NCBI RefSeq assembly: GCF_016107305.1
Contig: NZ_RCVR01000010.1
Span: 62,001 to 126,000 of the forward strand
DNA length: 64,000 bases
Source: Roseomonas sp. KE2513
Lineage (GTDB): Bacteria > Pseudomonadota > Alphaproteobacteria > Acetobacterales > Acetobacteraceae
Direction: 5' to 3'
In this document: positions 17,688 through 26,776 of the stretch, one piece after another
How positions within the stretch are numbered: position 1 is the stretch's first letter
Layout: every line of letters starts with the position of its first letter
Made by a program: the position numbers and the translations under genes
Notes under the pieces: generated by a model
The model's database searches: none
Seen by the model: the letters and a program-made list of their open reading frames with translations, nothing else
Told to the model about the DNA's origin: nothing

Positions 17688-18660
17688 CGCACCGGCCGAG
17701 CCCCTCTCCTTCACCGCCACCGCCGAACAGGCGGGCGAGCGGCTGGACCGGGCTTTCGCCGGCATGGGCGGTCTCTCGCGCTCCCGCGTCAAGGCGCTGG
17801 TGGAAGCAGGCCACGCCGCGCGCGATGGCACCACCACCACCGACCCCTCCGAATCGCTCCGCCCCGGTGCCCGCTACACCCTCGCCGTCCCGCCGCCGGA
17901 GCCCGCGACGCCGCTGCCCCAGGCCATGGACCTGACCATCCTCTACGAGGACCGCGACCTCATCGTGCTCGACAAGCCCGCAGGGCTCGTCGTCCACCCC
18001 GCGCCGGGCCACCAGGACGGCACGCTGGTCAACGCCATCCTCGCCCATGCCGGGGAGGACCTCTCCGGCATCGGCGGCGAGAAGCGGCCGGGCATCGTCC
18101 ACCGACTCGACAAGGAAACGAGCGGCGTCATGGTCGTGGCCAAGACCGAGGCCGCCCACCAGGCCCTCTCCACCGCCTTCGCCGAGCGCGATCTGGACCG
18201 CAGCTACCTTGCGCTTGCCTGGGGTACCCCCTCCCCCGTCTCCGGCAGCGTGGAGGCCCCGGTCGGCCGCCACCCGGCGGACCGCAAGCGCATGGCGGTC
18301 GTCGCCCGTGGCAAGCATGCCCTCACCCACTACGCGACGGAGCGGGCCTGGGGCGCCGCCTGTTCCCTCCTCCGCTGCCGCCTCGCTACCGGCCGTACCC
18401 ACCAGATCCGCGTCCACATGGCCCATATCGGCCACCCGCTGGTAGGCGACCCCGTCTATCTCCGCCGCACCCCCGGAAGCGCGAAGCTGCTTCCGCAGGC
18501 GGCGCGGGATGCCCTTCTTTCTTTCCCCCGGCAGGCGCTGCACGCCCAGTCCCTGGGCTTCAATCATCCCATCACGGGAAAGCCCCTATCTTTCTCGACC
18601 CCCCTCCCGTCGGACATGGCTGCCCTGATTTCGGCGCTGGACACGCAGGAAAGCCCGTGA
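17644..18660 (+). CDS. RluA/RluD-family 23S rRNA pseudouridine synthase
   Basis: About 338 residues. An N-terminal S4-like RNA-binding part (GERLDRAFAGMGGLSRSRVKALVEAG) precedes the catalytic domain with ILYEDRDLIVLDKPAGLVVHP and the signature HRLDKETSG, whose Asp attacks uridine. The motif GRTHQIRVHMAHIGHPLVGD near the end is also typical. It isomerises specific uridines in 23S rRNA. The start is uncertain: ATG 17644 is used, with TTG 17662 or ATG 17596 as alternatives, and all overlap the divergent DUF6476 gene. rpoH follows about 310 bases later with its own leader. Confidence 0.9.
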   Translation: MPTTRTLSARTDPSTAPAEPLSFTATAEQAGERLDRAFAGMGGLSRSRVKALVEAGHAARDGTTTTDPSESLRPGARYTLAVPPPEPATPLPQAMDLTILYEDRDLIVLDKPAGLVVHPAPGHQDGTLVNAILAHAGEDLSGIGGEKRPGIVHRLDKETSGVMVVAKTEAAHQALSTAFAERDLDRSYLALAWGTPSPVSGSVEAPVGRHPADRKRMAVVARGKHALTHYATERAWGAACSLLRCRLATGRTHQIRVHMAHIGHPLVGDPVYLRRTPGSAKLLPQAARDALLSFPRQALHAQSLGFNHPITGKPLSFSTPLPSDMAALISALDTQESP

Positions 18661-18970
18661 ACAGGGCCTGAACACGAGCCCGGCACGCCATGTAACCGGA
18701 CCGTTTCAGTCGGGTTTCTCTTGCTTTTTCCGGTGGTCCAGATTACAAGCACGACAGCTTTCGCAGCGGGGTGCCTCAAACATCCCCTTCCGGAACGACC
18801 GTCTTCTTCCCTCGCGGATGCGAAAACCTGGGGGATGGCAGGCGTTCTTGATGGGCTCAGGGCCCAGCGCGCGAAGGCATGGCTCGGATTCCCCGGGCCG
18901 CTGCTCAGCCGTTCGCGCGCCCGCCACTCCCGGGGGCACAGCCCGGCTGAATCAGGAGGCAGTTGCTTTT
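18661..18970. other. 310-base leader/promoter region of rpoH
   Basis: Non-coding region between the pseudouridine synthase and rpoH. It holds a candidate sigma-70-like promoter (18721-18749) and the rpoH Shine-Dalgarno AGGAGG at 18954-18959. The long leader could fold and control translation by temperature, as in other proteobacterial rpoH mRNAs; this is inference only. Confidence 0.4.
18721..18749 (+). promoter_or_regulatory. Candidate promoter for rpoH
   Basis: TTGCTT, 17 bases, TACAAG: a moderate match to the housekeeping -35/-10 elements in a locally AT-richer patch, about 220 bases before the rpoH start. No other good pair is apparent in the leader. Confidence 0.35.
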
Positions 18971-19855
18971 ATGGCTTCCACTTCGATGATCCCGATTGCC
19001 CCCGAAGGCAACCTCTCCCGCTACCTGCAGGAAATCCGCAAGTTCCCGATGCTCGCGCCGGAGGAGGAGCTGAACCTCGCCAAGCGCTGGCGCGACAACC
19101 AGGACGAGAACGCCGCCCACAAGCTGGTCACCTCGCACCTTCGCCTTGTGGCGAAGATCGCCATGGGCTACCGCGGCTACGGCCTGCCCGTTGGTGAGCT
19201 CATCAGCGAGGGCAACGTCGGCATGATGCAGGCGGTCAAGCGCTTCGACCCCGACCGTGGCTTCCGCCTGGCCACCTACGCCATGTGGTGGATCCGCGCG
19301 GCTATTCAGGAATACATCCTGCACTCCTGGTCGTTGGTGAAGATGGGCACGACCGCCGCCCAGAAGAAGCTCTTCTTCAACCTGCGCCGCCTGAAGGGCC
19401 AGATGGCCGCGCTGGAGGAAGGCGACCTCAAGCCCGAGCAGGTCGAGAAGATCGCCCGCGTCCTCCAGGTGCCCGAGCAGGACGTGGTCTCGATGAACCG
19501 GCGCCTCGCCAGCCCGGACAACAGCCTCAACTCCCCCATCCGCGCTGACAGCGAGGGTGAGTGGCAGGACTGGTTGGTGGACGAGGGCGAGAGCCAGGAG
19601 AGCGAGGTGGCCGAGCGCGAGGACATGTCCAACCGCCGCGACCTGCTCAACGGGGCGCTCAGCACGTTGAACGACCGCGAGCGCCACATTCTCATCGAGC
19701 GCCGCCTGAAGGACGAGCCGACGACGCTCGAGGAACTCTCGCAACAGTACAACATCTCGCGCGAGCGGGTGCGGCAGATCGAGGTTCGCGCCTTCGAGAA
19801 GCTGCAGAAGAACATGAAGACCCAGATCGTCGAGCGCCGCTTGGCGGTGACCTGA
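18971..19855 (+). CDS. rpoH: RNA polymerase heat-shock sigma factor RpoH (sigma-32)
   Basis: A 294-residue group 3 sigma factor. Region 2 contains LISEGNVGMMQAVKRFDPDRGFRLATYAMWWIRAAIQ, shown in two parts (core promoter -10 reading helix YAMWWIRA). The RpoH box QKKLFFNLRRLK (about residue 135) distinguishes it from RpoD. Region 4 has NISRERVRQIEVRAFEKL, the -35 reading helix. ATG 18971 has AGGAGG 11 bases upstream; longer in-frame extensions are not supported. It directs transcription of chaperone and protease genes. A strong hairpin follows its stop. Alphaproteobacteria often have two rpoH genes; only one is here. Confidence 0.95.
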   Translation: MASTSMIPIAPEGNLSRYLQEIRKFPMLAPEEELNLAKRWRDNQDENAAHKLVTSHLRLVAKIAMGYRGYGLPVGELISEGNVGMMQAVKRFDPDRGFRLATYAMWWIRAAIQEYILHSWSLVKMGTTAAQKKLFFNLRRLKGQMAALEEGDLKPEQVEKIARVLQVPEQDVVSMNRRLASPDNSLNSPIRADSEGEWQDWLVDEGESQESEVAEREDMSNRRDLLNGALSTLNDRERHILIERRLKDEPTTLEELSQQYNISRERVRQIEVRAFEKLQKNMKTQIVERRLAVT

Positions 19856-19879
19856 CGGCTTGGGCCGGCTGAACTGAAA

Positions 19880-19905
19880 GGGGCGGCGGAGCGATCCGCC
19901 GCCCC
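19880..19905. terminator. Bidirectional hairpin terminator between rpoH and the MFS gene
   Basis: An 11-bp perfect stem (GGGGCGGCGGA/TCCGCCGCCCC) with loop GCGA, preceded by GAAA and followed by TTATCT. It lies between the convergent rpoH and MFS genes and probably terminates both. Confidence 0.8.
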
Positions 19906-19909
19906 TTAT

Positions 19910-21076
19910 CTATGCCTGCGCCGCCCTGCCGCTCCGCAGCAGCAGCGCCATTCCGGTGAGGCAGGCGATCCCGCCCGCCAGGAAAACCGCGGGGAAACCG
20001 CCGAACAGTGCGATGAGCCCACCGATGGGCCCGGCAAGCCCCATCGCCGCGTCGAAGAAAGCCGAGAAGCTGCCCACTGCCAGCCCGCGGCTGGCTGCAG
20101 GCACCCGCCGCACCGCCTCTACCCCCAGGGCCGGGAAGATCAGCGACATCCCCGCCCCGCTCAGCGTCGCGCCCACCACCGCCATCACTGGCCCTGGCGC
20201 CGCCCAGAGCAGCGCCTGCCCCAACGCCTCCACCCCCAGCGAGATCAGCGCGACACGGCGCCCACCGATGCGATCCGGCATTCCCCCGAAAAGCAGCCGC
20301 GCGGCTACCACGCCGGCGCCGAAGCCCGTCAGCGTCAGCCCAGCCCCGTCCCAACCGCGGCTGGCGAAGTGCAGCGCGACAAAGCCGCTCAGCAGTGCCT
20401 GCGGCGCTGCGCCAAGGAAGAGCACCACCCCCTCACGCCAGATCAGCCCGAACACCCTCAGCGCCGAGGTTTTCACCCCGCGCGCGAGAGGCGCCACCGG
20501 CGACAGCGGCAGCACGAGGGCCAAGCCCAGCAGCGCCACCACGATCATCGCCACGGAAACACCGGCGAAGCCGAACCGGCCCATCAGCAGGAGGCCGACC
20601 GGCGCGCCGATCCCGAAGGACACGAAGATGGCCATCCCCTGCCAGGTCATCACCAGCCCCGTGCGCGCGGCACCGAGCCGGGTAATCCCCCAGGTCATTG
20701 CCCCGACGAGGACAAGGCTCTCCGCCGGCCCCATCAGCAGCCGCGCCACCACGAGCACCGCCAGCGCCGGGACTGGGTCCGGCAGCAGCGCCGAGAGAAG
20801 GGACAGCAGTCCCGAGAGCCCTGCCAGCGGCAGTCCCAGCAGCACCGCCCGCTTGGAGCCCGCCCGGTCCACCAGCCGCCCCGCCCATTGCCGCGTCAGG
20901 ATCGTGCCGACGGATTGCACCCCGATCACCACCCCGGCGGTCAGAAGGCTGAATCCCAGCCCCTCGTTCACGTGCTGGGACAGCACCGGCAGCGGCAGCG
21001 CGATGGAGAGGAACCCCACCAGCACGATCAGCGGATAGGGCAGCAGCGCCCGGGCGGGAACGGCGGAAGGGGACAT
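19910..21076 (-). CDS. Major facilitator superfamily transporter
   Basis: A 388-residue protein with about 12 transmembrane helices. The start at 21076 places the first helix right after a short tail (ALLPYPLIVLVGFLSIALPL). The MFS motif A region is RQWAGRLVDRAGSKRAVLLG between helices 2 and 3. The second half has a matching loop, MPDRIGGRRVALISLG. It resembles the YfcJ/AraJ-type drug or sugar efflux branch (VITRLG region and PGPVMAVVGATLSGAGMS). Substrate unknown. Its 3' end faces rpoH across a shared terminator. Confidence 0.88.
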   Translation of the reverse strand: MSPSAVPARALLPYPLIVLVGFLSIALPLPVLSQHVNEGLGFSLLTAGVVIGVQSVGTILTRQWAGRLVDRAGSKRAVLLGLPLAGLSGLLSLLSALLPDPVPALAVLVVARLLMGPAESLVLVGAMTWGITRLGAARTGLVMTWQGMAIFVSFGIGAPVGLLLMGRFGFAGVSVAMIVVALLGLALVLPLSPVAPLARGVKTSALRVFGLIWREGVVLFLGAAPQALLSGFVALHFASRGWDGAGLTLTGFGAGVVAARLLFGGMPDRIGGRRVALISLGVEALGQALLWAAPGPVMAVVGATLSGAGMSLIFPALGVEAVRRVPAASRGLAVGSFSAFFDAAMGLAGPIGGLIALFGGFPAVFLAGGIACLTGMALLLRSGRAAQA

Positions 21077-21237
21077 CAGGGGCGCCCGGCTCGGGCCACG
21101 GCGGCCCCGTCGTGCGTTGATGGCGCCAACGCCCGCACCAGGCCGAAGGGGCCGGGCCCCCCCCTTCTCCGCGCCCTCCGCTGCCCGGTCAACCGCGGCC
21201 GCCGATCCCCGCCAGCGGGGCCGCCGCGCCGCCCGCC

Positions 21238-22521
21238 TTACCCGCCCTGCGACGGGTCCGGCCCGCGCGTCGGCCCCAGCGGCCTCGGCATCTCGATCGG
21301 CCGCCCCTCCTGGGCGGAGCGGTAGATCCCCGCCATCAACTTCTGGTCCTGCAGCCCTTCCTCTCCGGGCGTGTGCGGCTGGCGGTCCATGCGGATGCAT
21401 TCGGAGAAGTGGTCGATCTCCGTCGCGAACTGGTTCTTGTGCTCGATCGTCCGCTCCGTCCGTGCGGTCATGCTGCCCGCACGCTGCGACACGTACATCC
21501 GCTGCCCGACATAGGAGAAAGCATCGGGCATCTCGACCGTCCCGCGCTCGAAATGCAGCGTCATCGACTTGTCGTTGAACGCATCATACTGCGTCAGGCA
21601 GTTCGCGATCACGCCGGACGGGTAACGGAGCATGAACGACACGCTCTCCTCGATCTCCGACCAGCGGGGATCGCCGGGCGGCGAGTAGCTGCGGGCGAAG
21701 ACATCGATCGGCTCCTCGCCGGTGAGATAGCGCGTGGCGTTGAGGCAGTAGAGCCCGATATCCGGCAGCGCGCCCCCGCCGGCCAGACGGTGGTTGAAAC
21801 GCCACTGCGCCACCTGCCCCTGGGACTGCGTGTTCACCGCCTGGATCGACCGCAACTTGCCCAGTTCCCCGCTGCGCACGATGCGGATCGCCTCGCGGTT
21901 ATAGGGCTCGTACTGGCAGCGATAGGCGATCATCAGCTTCACCCGCGCGCGCTCGCAGGCCGCCACCATCTCCGCCGCTTCCTCGACGGTGGCCGCCATC
22001 GGCTTCTCGCAGAGGACGTGTTTTCCGATCGCCGCTGCACGCACCGTGTATTCGCGGTGCATCGCGTTGGGCAGGCCGATATAGACGGCCTTCACCTCCG
22101 GGTTGTCCCGAAGCTTTTCCATCTCCTCGTAGGAATGGACGGCGCTCTCGGGGATGCCGTAGCGCCGCGCCACCTCCCGCGCCTTCTCCGGGCTGCTGCT
22201 GACGAGCGCGACGGGCTTCGACTGCTTGGCTTCCCCGAAGGCCGGCAGCGCCTCCTCCACGCTGATCCGCCCAAGGCCGATGATGGCGTAGCCGACACGC
22301 TCGGACGGCGGCAGCGGGTTGGGCGTCGGCCCCGAGGGCGTGTCCGCCTCCCCCCGCCAGTTCGGGAAAGTGATGCGCCCTTCCGTCACCCCGCCCAGGT
22401 CCGTCGGCGTCGGCGCGGGATAGCCAGGCGCGCCGGCCGCCCCGAGGGCAAGGCCCGCCGCCGTCAGCCCCCCGCCCCGCAACAGGCCGCGCCGGCTCGC
22501 CCCATCGGTATCCTGGGCCAT
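21238..22521 (-). CDS. Tat-exported Gfo/Idh/MocA family NADP-dependent oxidoreductase
   Basis: A 427-residue protein. Start at 22521 is preferred over the GTG four codons earlier because GGAG lies six bases upstream. The N-terminus has a twin-arginine signal (SRRGLLRGGGLTAAGLALGA). The Rossmann fold shows VGYAIIGLGRISVEEALPAF, then the family motif CEKPMAATVEEA and a C-terminal domain with GGGALPDIGLYCLNA, where the Asp and His/Tyr region handle a sugar. It resembles periplasmic glucose-fructose oxidoreductase with tightly bound NADP. Substrate specificity is uncertain. It is divergent from the VOC gene. Confidence 0.9.
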   Translation of the reverse strand: MAQDTDGASRRGLLRGGGLTAAGLALGAAGAPGYPAPTPTDLGGVTEGRITFPNWRGEADTPSGPTPNPLPPSERVGYAIIGLGRISVEEALPAFGEAKQSKPVALVSSSPEKAREVARRYGIPESAVHSYEEMEKLRDNPEVKAVYIGLPNAMHREYTVRAAAIGKHVLCEKPMAATVEEAAEMVAACERARVKLMIAYRCQYEPYNREAIRIVRSGELGKLRSIQAVNTQSQGQVAQWRFNHRLAGGGALPDIGLYCLNATRYLTGEEPIDVFARSYSPPGDPRWSEIEESVSFMLRYPSGVIANCLTQYDAFNDKSMTLHFERGTVEMPDAFSYVGQRMYVSQRAGSMTARTERTIEHKNQFATEIDHFSECIRMDRQPHTPGEEGLQDQKLMAGIYRSAQEGRPIEMPRPLGPTRGPDPSQGG

Positions 22522-22687
22522 GTCGTTCTCCACAACGGAAAGGGGAGCCCGAAGAACGCCCGCTCCCCCGCGCCGTTGCCGACCACCGCGCGCCGCATCC
22601 GATACGCCCCGTCCATGCCGCCCATTTGGTCAGGGGATTGGACCGCCCGCGCCCGGCGGCCCAGATAAGAGGGTGAAGGAGCCGCCC

Positions 22688-23209
22688 ATGCCCGACACCA
22701 TTCCCGTCCCCCTCCGTCCGCGCGCCCCCGCCGGCCTCTCCATCGGCCACACGCACCTGAAGGTCTCCGACCTCGACCGTGCCTTAGGTTTCTGGCGGGA
22801 CGTGATCGGGCTGGAGGAGACCGCCCGCTATCCCGGCGCCGTCTTCCTCTCCGCGGGCGGCTATCACCACCACATCGCCCTCAATGTCTGGGAGAGCGCG
22901 GGCGGCCCGCCACCGGCCCCCGGCACAACGGGCCTTTACCACGTGGCGCTGCTCTATCCGGACCGCGCCTCCCTCGCCCGCGCTCTGCGCACGGTGCTCG
23001 CGGCCGGAATCCGCCTTGACGGGGCCTCCGACCATGGGGTCTCCGAGGCGCTCTACCTGCACGATCCCGATGGCAACGGCGTGGAGCTCTACCGCGATCG
23101 CCCTCGAGAGGAATGGCCGCGCAACCCCGACGGCTCCCTCGGCATGTTCACCCGTCGCCTGGACCTTGCGAACCTCCTCGCCGAGCCGGAGGACGCGGCG
23201 GGCGGCTGA
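22688..23209 (+). CDS. VOC-superfamily protein (glyoxalase/extradiol dioxygenase-like)
   Basis: A 173-residue vicinal-oxygen-chelate protein. The fold has GHTHLKVSDLDRALGFWRDV at the start of the first module, YHVALLYPDRASLARAL at the second and LHDPDGNGVELYRDRP near the end. Likely metal ligands are the first His (GHTH), the His in YHVALL and the Glu in GVELY. The C-terminal LGMFTRRLDLANLL is typical of CatE-like members. It may cleave or isomerise a small organic substrate, which cannot be told. It is divergent from the Gfo-type oxidoreductase. Confidence 0.85.
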   Translation: MPDTIPVPLRPRAPAGLSIGHTHLKVSDLDRALGFWRDVIGLEETARYPGAVFLSAGGYHHHIALNVWESAGGPPPAPGTTGLYHVALLYPDRASLARALRTVLAAGIRLDGASDHGVSEALYLHDPDGNGVELYRDRPREEWPRNPDGSLGMFTRRLDLANLLAEPEDAAGG

Positions 23210-23688
23210 TGGTCCGCACTCCCTGAAACGGAATGGATGCACGGCCAGGATCTTCGGTTTCGAGCAGGGCCAAATCAGGCCGCTGGACAGAGAATTGTAA
23301 CAAACCGCTCCCGCCGTGAATAACACCGTGCCGACGCTAGTCTGCAGATGGGGCAAGCGAGGTTGGCCATGAACGGTTTCGGAAGGGCACGACCTGGCCG
23401 TGGCGAGCGATGTTCACGAACGCGGCGCCGCGTGGACCAGCGCAGGGGCCGCGACGAAACCCGACCGGGAGATCGTAGCGGCGCCCCGCGGGCCGCACCG
23501 CCTCCGGTGAACGGGGCGGCCGTGCTCTTGGCAGGCCCGTTCCCCGCCGGCCGCCTGCGCGCCCGCCGGCCGGGGAGCGACAGGCCGCGATCAGGACAGG
23601 CCAATCCCTGGACGTCCCTGCTGGCATTTTCGGAAGATCCTCCGGGCAGGCCCCGGGCGCGGGTCCGGCCCGCCAACGAGACCGGTGC
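23210..23688. other. 479-base intergenic region upstream of the sigma/anti-sigma pair
   Basis: No convincing gene. An AT-richer patch at about 23290-23330 (TTGTAACAAACC followed by TGAATAAC) stands out and may hold a promoter, but it matches neither the sigma-70 nor the GGAAC-type ECF consensus well. Confidence 0.35.
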
Positions 23689-24258
23689 GTGAGATGGTCC
23701 CGCCGGGCGAGGACCGGGCCGGTGCCGGATCCTGCCAGACTTCGCGTCGAGAACGTGGTGCTGACCCACCTGGACGCCGCGTACAGCCTGGCGCGCTGGC
23801 TGGTGCGCGCTCCCCATTTCGCGGAGGACGTCGTGCAGGAGGCGGTGCTCCGGGGACTGAGCTACTTCGCATCCTTCCGCGGCGAGGATGGGCGTGCCTG
23901 GCTCATGCGCATCGTACGCAACACCGCCTACACGATGCTCGCCGCGCGCCGGCAAGGCGGACAAGCCGCGGAGCAGGGCCAGGGGCTCGACGGTGACATG
24001 GTGCGGAACCTTCCGGACACAGGAGAGGGCCCGGACGCGGCACTATCGAGGCTTGAGGATGCGGCGCGCCTCGAGCAAGCGCTGGCGGCCCTGCCGATCG
24101 AGCTGCGAGAATGCATCGTGCTGAAGGAACTTGAGGAGCTCTCCTACAAAGAAATCGCCCAGGTCACCGGAGTACCCATCGGGACGGTGATGTCCCGTCT
24201 TTGGCGCGCCCGTCGCGCCCTCCTCGTCCAGGAAGGAGCAGCCGGTGAAGAGCGGTGA
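23689..24258 (+). CDS. ECF-type RNA polymerase sigma factor
   Basis: Up to 189 residues. Region 2 has AYSLARWLVRAPHFAEDVVQEAVL and GRAWLMRIVRNTAYTML; region 4 has ALPIELRECIVLKELEELSYKEI with helix VPIGTVMSRLWRARRAL. This is a group 4 sigma factor for a stress regulon. The N-terminus is uncertain: the GTG at 23689 opens the frame but has no good Shine-Dalgarno, and the conserved part begins near VLTHLDAAYS, so a later GTG/TTG start is possible. It overlaps the next gene by 14 bases, which encodes its likely anti-sigma factor. Confidence 0.88.
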   Translation: MRWSRRARTGPVPDPARLRVENVVLTHLDAAYSLARWLVRAPHFAEDVVQEAVLRGLSYFASFRGEDGRAWLMRIVRNTAYTMLAARRQGGQAAEQGQGLDGDMVRNLPDTGEGPDAALSRLEDAARLEQALAALPIELRECIVLKELEELSYKEIAQVTGVPIGTVMSRLWRARRALLVQEGAAGEER

Positions 24259-24997
24259 ATCCTGCGACGAGATAAGGCTGCTGATGCAGGCGGACGTGGA
24301 CGGTGAATTGCAGGCAGCCGAATCCGCGCGCGTCGCCGCGCATCTGGGAACCTGCCCCGCCTGCGCGGAACTTCAGACCCGGCTCATCGCGCTGTCGGGC
24401 GCGTTGCGCCGGGATGTCCCGCGCCACCGCGCCCCAGGACACCTGCGGGAGGCTGTGCGGAAGAGGGTCGGCGCCAGCGAGGTAGGACGTCCGCGGTCGC
24501 TGCGCCGCTGGTCGACGGGAGCGCTCGCGGCGGGCGCCCTGGCCGCGGGCGTGGCCTTCCTCAGCCTGCTGCCCATCCGGGACGCGGGGCCCGGCATCAA
24601 CCCCGATTTCATCGTGGCGTCCCACATCCGCGCGCTCCAGCCCCAGCATCTTCTCGATGTCGTCTCCACTGACCAGCACACGGTGAAACCGTGGTTTGCC
24701 GGGCGGCTCCCCTTCGCGCCGCCCGTTCAGGATCTGGCCGCCAAGGGCTTCCCGCTCGTGGGCGCGCGCCTCGACCACGTACCCGGCAACGCGGCCGCCG
24801 CCCTCGTCTACAAGCGGCGGGAACACATCATCGATCTCTTCGTCTGGCCAGCCGAACCGGACGAGAGCACGGCAGGCGCTACAGGAACCCGCGAGGGCTA
24901 CAACTACATCCACTGGTGGGCGAACGGCATGATCTTCTGGGCCGTCTCCGACCTGAATGCCCGCGAGCTGGCCGAGTTCGCGAGCCTGTGGCGCTGA
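24245..24997 (+). CDS. Membrane anti-sigma factor with zinc-finger motif
   Basis: A 250-residue protein starting at a GTG inside the sigma gene's end. The N-terminus has CDEIRLLMQADVDGEL then HLGTCPACAEL, the HxxxCxxC zinc-associated anti-sigma signature. A transmembrane helix follows (about residues 90-110, ALAAGALAAGVAFLSLL), and the C-terminal domain (DVVSTDQHTVKPWFAGRLPF, ARLDHVPGNAAAALVYKRRE, YNYIHWWANGMIFWAVSDLN) is the periplasmic part often found in RsiW/ChrR-unlike membrane anti-sigmas. It should hold the ECF sigma factor inactive until an envelope or oxidative signal acts. This is strong context plus motif. Confidence 0.85.
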   Translation: MKSGESCDEIRLLMQADVDGELQAAESARVAAHLGTCPACAELQTRLIALSGALRRDVPRHRAPGHLREAVRKRVGASEVGRPRSLRRWSTGALAAGALAAGVAFLSLLPIRDAGPGINPDFIVASHIRALQPQHLLDVVSTDQHTVKPWFAGRLPFAPPVQDLAAKGFPLVGARLDHVPGNAAAALVYKRREHIIDLFVWPAEPDESTAGATGTREGYNYIHWWANGMIFWAVSDLNARELAEFASLWR

Positions 24998-25190
24998 TGA
25001 TAAGCGTCCCGGAAAGCTGCCGAAAAACTGACTGGTCACGAATAGATCGCCTCCACCCCTGGTCTTTTATCGAGTGATAGCTCGGGGTGGGACGAATGAC
25101 CGGGACTGGGGATGCCGCTGGACAGGGGAGCCGCGCGTCGTCGCCCGGCTTGCTGTTCCCCACTGCCCGCGCCGGCGGCCTGGGCGAAGG

Positions 25191-25814
25191 ATGCCGGCGG
25201 TGAGCGCGGTGATCTCCTCCCTGCTGCTGGGCGCCGGGGTCGGCCTGTCGATCGCGGCGCCGATCGGGCCGAGCAGCCTTCTGTGCATCGAGCGCACCCT
25301 CACGACGGGCATCGCGCGCGGCATTGCGACGGGCTGCGGCGTGGCAACGGTGCATCTCTTCTACGGCACGCTGGCCGTCGCGGGCGGGATCGGGCTCGCG
25401 CAGAGATGGCTCTGCATGGAGCTTGTTCCGATCACCTCCGGCCTCGTGCTTCTCCTTTTCGCAATCAGGGTGCTGCGGCGGAGCGCGATCAAGGCGGTGG
25501 CGCCCGCCGCACCCTGTTCCCTCCTGTCCTCCTACTGCGGTGCCGTCGGCTTGGGCTTCCTCAATCCGGCCACGCCGCTGCTCTTCGCCGCGGCGGCCCC
25601 GCTCCTTCTCGGGCGGGGAGCAGTGGCCTCGGCACCGCTGCTGATCGCGGGCGTCTTCGTCGGCTCCCTCGGCTGGTGGTGCGTCCTGAGTGGGGGAATA
25701 TCCCTGCTTCGAGATCGTGTGACAGCGCGAATCCTCGGGCTGATGAACAGGGTCGCCGGCCTGGCCCTGGCCGGCGTGGCCGTCACCATAATCGTACGGA
25801 GTTGGAGCGGCTGA
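25191..25814 (+). CDS. LysE-family exporter
   Basis: A 207-residue membrane protein with about six helices. The N-terminal motif GVGLSIAAPIGPSSLLCIER, then GIARGIATGCGVATVHLFYG, matches LysE/RhtB exporters (APIGP in place of TPGP). The middle has GLGFLNPATPLLFAAAAPLL, with the conserved NP. It probably exports an amino acid or similar small molecule. Start ATG 25191 has GAAGG just upstream. It is convergent with the alpha/beta hydrolase 32 bases away. A second, decayed LysE-type gene lies at 40524-41103. Confidence 0.85.
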   Translation: MPAVSAVISSLLLGAGVGLSIAAPIGPSSLLCIERTLTTGIARGIATGCGVATVHLFYGTLAVAGGIGLAQRWLCMELVPITSGLVLLLFAIRVLRRSAIKAVAPAAPCSLLSSYCGAVGLGFLNPATPLLFAAAAPLLLGRGAVASAPLLIAGVFVGSLGWWCVLSGGISLLRDRVTARILGLMNRVAGLALAGVAVTIIVRSWSG

Positions 25815-25846
25815 TCGGCCGGACGCAGGCTCGGTGCTGACGGGAG

Positions 25847-26776
25847 CTACTCCGGCGGAGCATCCGCGGTGGGATGGCGCGGCGCCGACAGGCGCCGGAC
25901 ATCCAGCACCGCCGCGGCGAACTCCGCCGGCCGCTCCTGCGGCAGGTTGTGCCCGCCTCCGCGCAGCACCCGGTGCTCGTACGGCCCCGCGAAGTGCCGC
26001 GCGTGCCCGGCCGTGCCACCGCCCGCCAGAACCCCGTCCGCGTCGCCGTCGAGCGTGATGGCCGGCACCGTGATCGCCGGCCGCAACGCAAGCCGCCGCT
26101 CCACCTCCGCCACCGCCGGATCGCCCGCCACGAGGCCGAAGCGGTGCCGGTAGGAGTGGATCACCACCTCCACGAAGTCCGGGTTGTCGAAGCTCGCCGC
26201 CGTGCGCTCGAACGTCGCCTCGTCGAAACTCCATTCCGGCGACCACAGCCGCCATAGCAGCCGGCAGAGCCCGCGCCGGTCCCGCTCCAGCCCGGCCCGT
26301 CCACGCTCGGTGTGGAACAGGTACTGGTACCAGAGCCGGTGCTCGTCCTCGGGCGCGATCGGCTCCATCGCATGGGCGATGTCCTGGATGTTGTAGCCGT
26401 TCTGGGAAACCAGCCCCGCCACACGCTCTGGCCAGAGCGCCGCAACGACGCAGGCCGCGCGCCCACCCCAGTCATAGCCCGTCAGCACCACGCGCCCGAT
26501 GCCCAGCGCGTCCAGCAGGTTCAGCAGATCCTGACCGAGCGCTCCCTGTTCCCCCGAGCGCGGCGTCGCGTCGGCGCGGAACCGCGTCCCGCCATAGCCG
26601 CGCAGCCAGGGCACGATCACCCGCGCGCCCGCCGCCGTAAGATGCGGCACCACCTCGTCATAGGCCCGCGCGTCATAAGGAAAGCCGTGCATCAGCAGCA
26701 CGGGCCAACCGCCGGGATCGCCGCTCTCCTCGTAAGCGACGGCGAGAGCGCCCGCCTCGACGCGTCGCGGCGTCAT
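25847..26776 (-). CDS. Alpha/beta hydrolase (epoxide hydrolase/dehalogenase-like)
   Basis: A 309-residue alpha/beta hydrolase. The oxyanion region is LLMHGFPYDARAYD and the nucleophile elbow is LTGYDWGGRAA, giving Asp about residue 102 rather than Ser, as in epoxide hydrolases and haloalkane dehalogenases. Late residues GGGHNLPQERPAEF provide the catalytic His. The start overlaps the end of the monooxygenase gene by four bases, so the two are translated together. The pair suggests opening or hydrolysis of a product made by the monooxygenase, by inference. Confidence 0.88.
   Translation of the reverse strand: MTPRRVEAGALAVAYEESGDPGGWPVLLMHGFPYDARAYDEVVPHLTAAGARVIVPWLRGYGGTRFRADATPRSGEQGALGQDLLNLLDALGIGRVVLTGYDWGGRAACVVAALWPERVAGLVSQNGYNIQDIAHAMEPIAPEDEHRLWYQYLFHTERGRAGLERDRRGLCRLLWRLWSPEWSFDEATFERTAASFDNPDFVEVVIHSYRHRFGLVAGDPAVAEVERRLALRPAITVPAITLDGDADGVLAGGGTAGHARHFAGPYEHRVLRGGGHNLPQERPAEFAAAVLDVRRLSAPRHPTADAPPE

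Noticed and set aside
17143-18567. Long minus-strand frame over tRNA-Glu, DUF2256 and the pseudouridine synthase
   Set aside because: It crosses a tRNA and several real genes and has no recognisable domain.
23295-23323. Promoter-like TTGTAA and GAATAA pair upstream of the sigma gene
   Set aside because: The -10 half matches poorly and the sigma gene is about 370 bases away, so it is not called as a feature.
23348-23692. 114-codon frame upstream of the ECF sigma gene
   Set aside because: Very Arg/Pro-rich, with no motif and no start signal; probably leader DNA.
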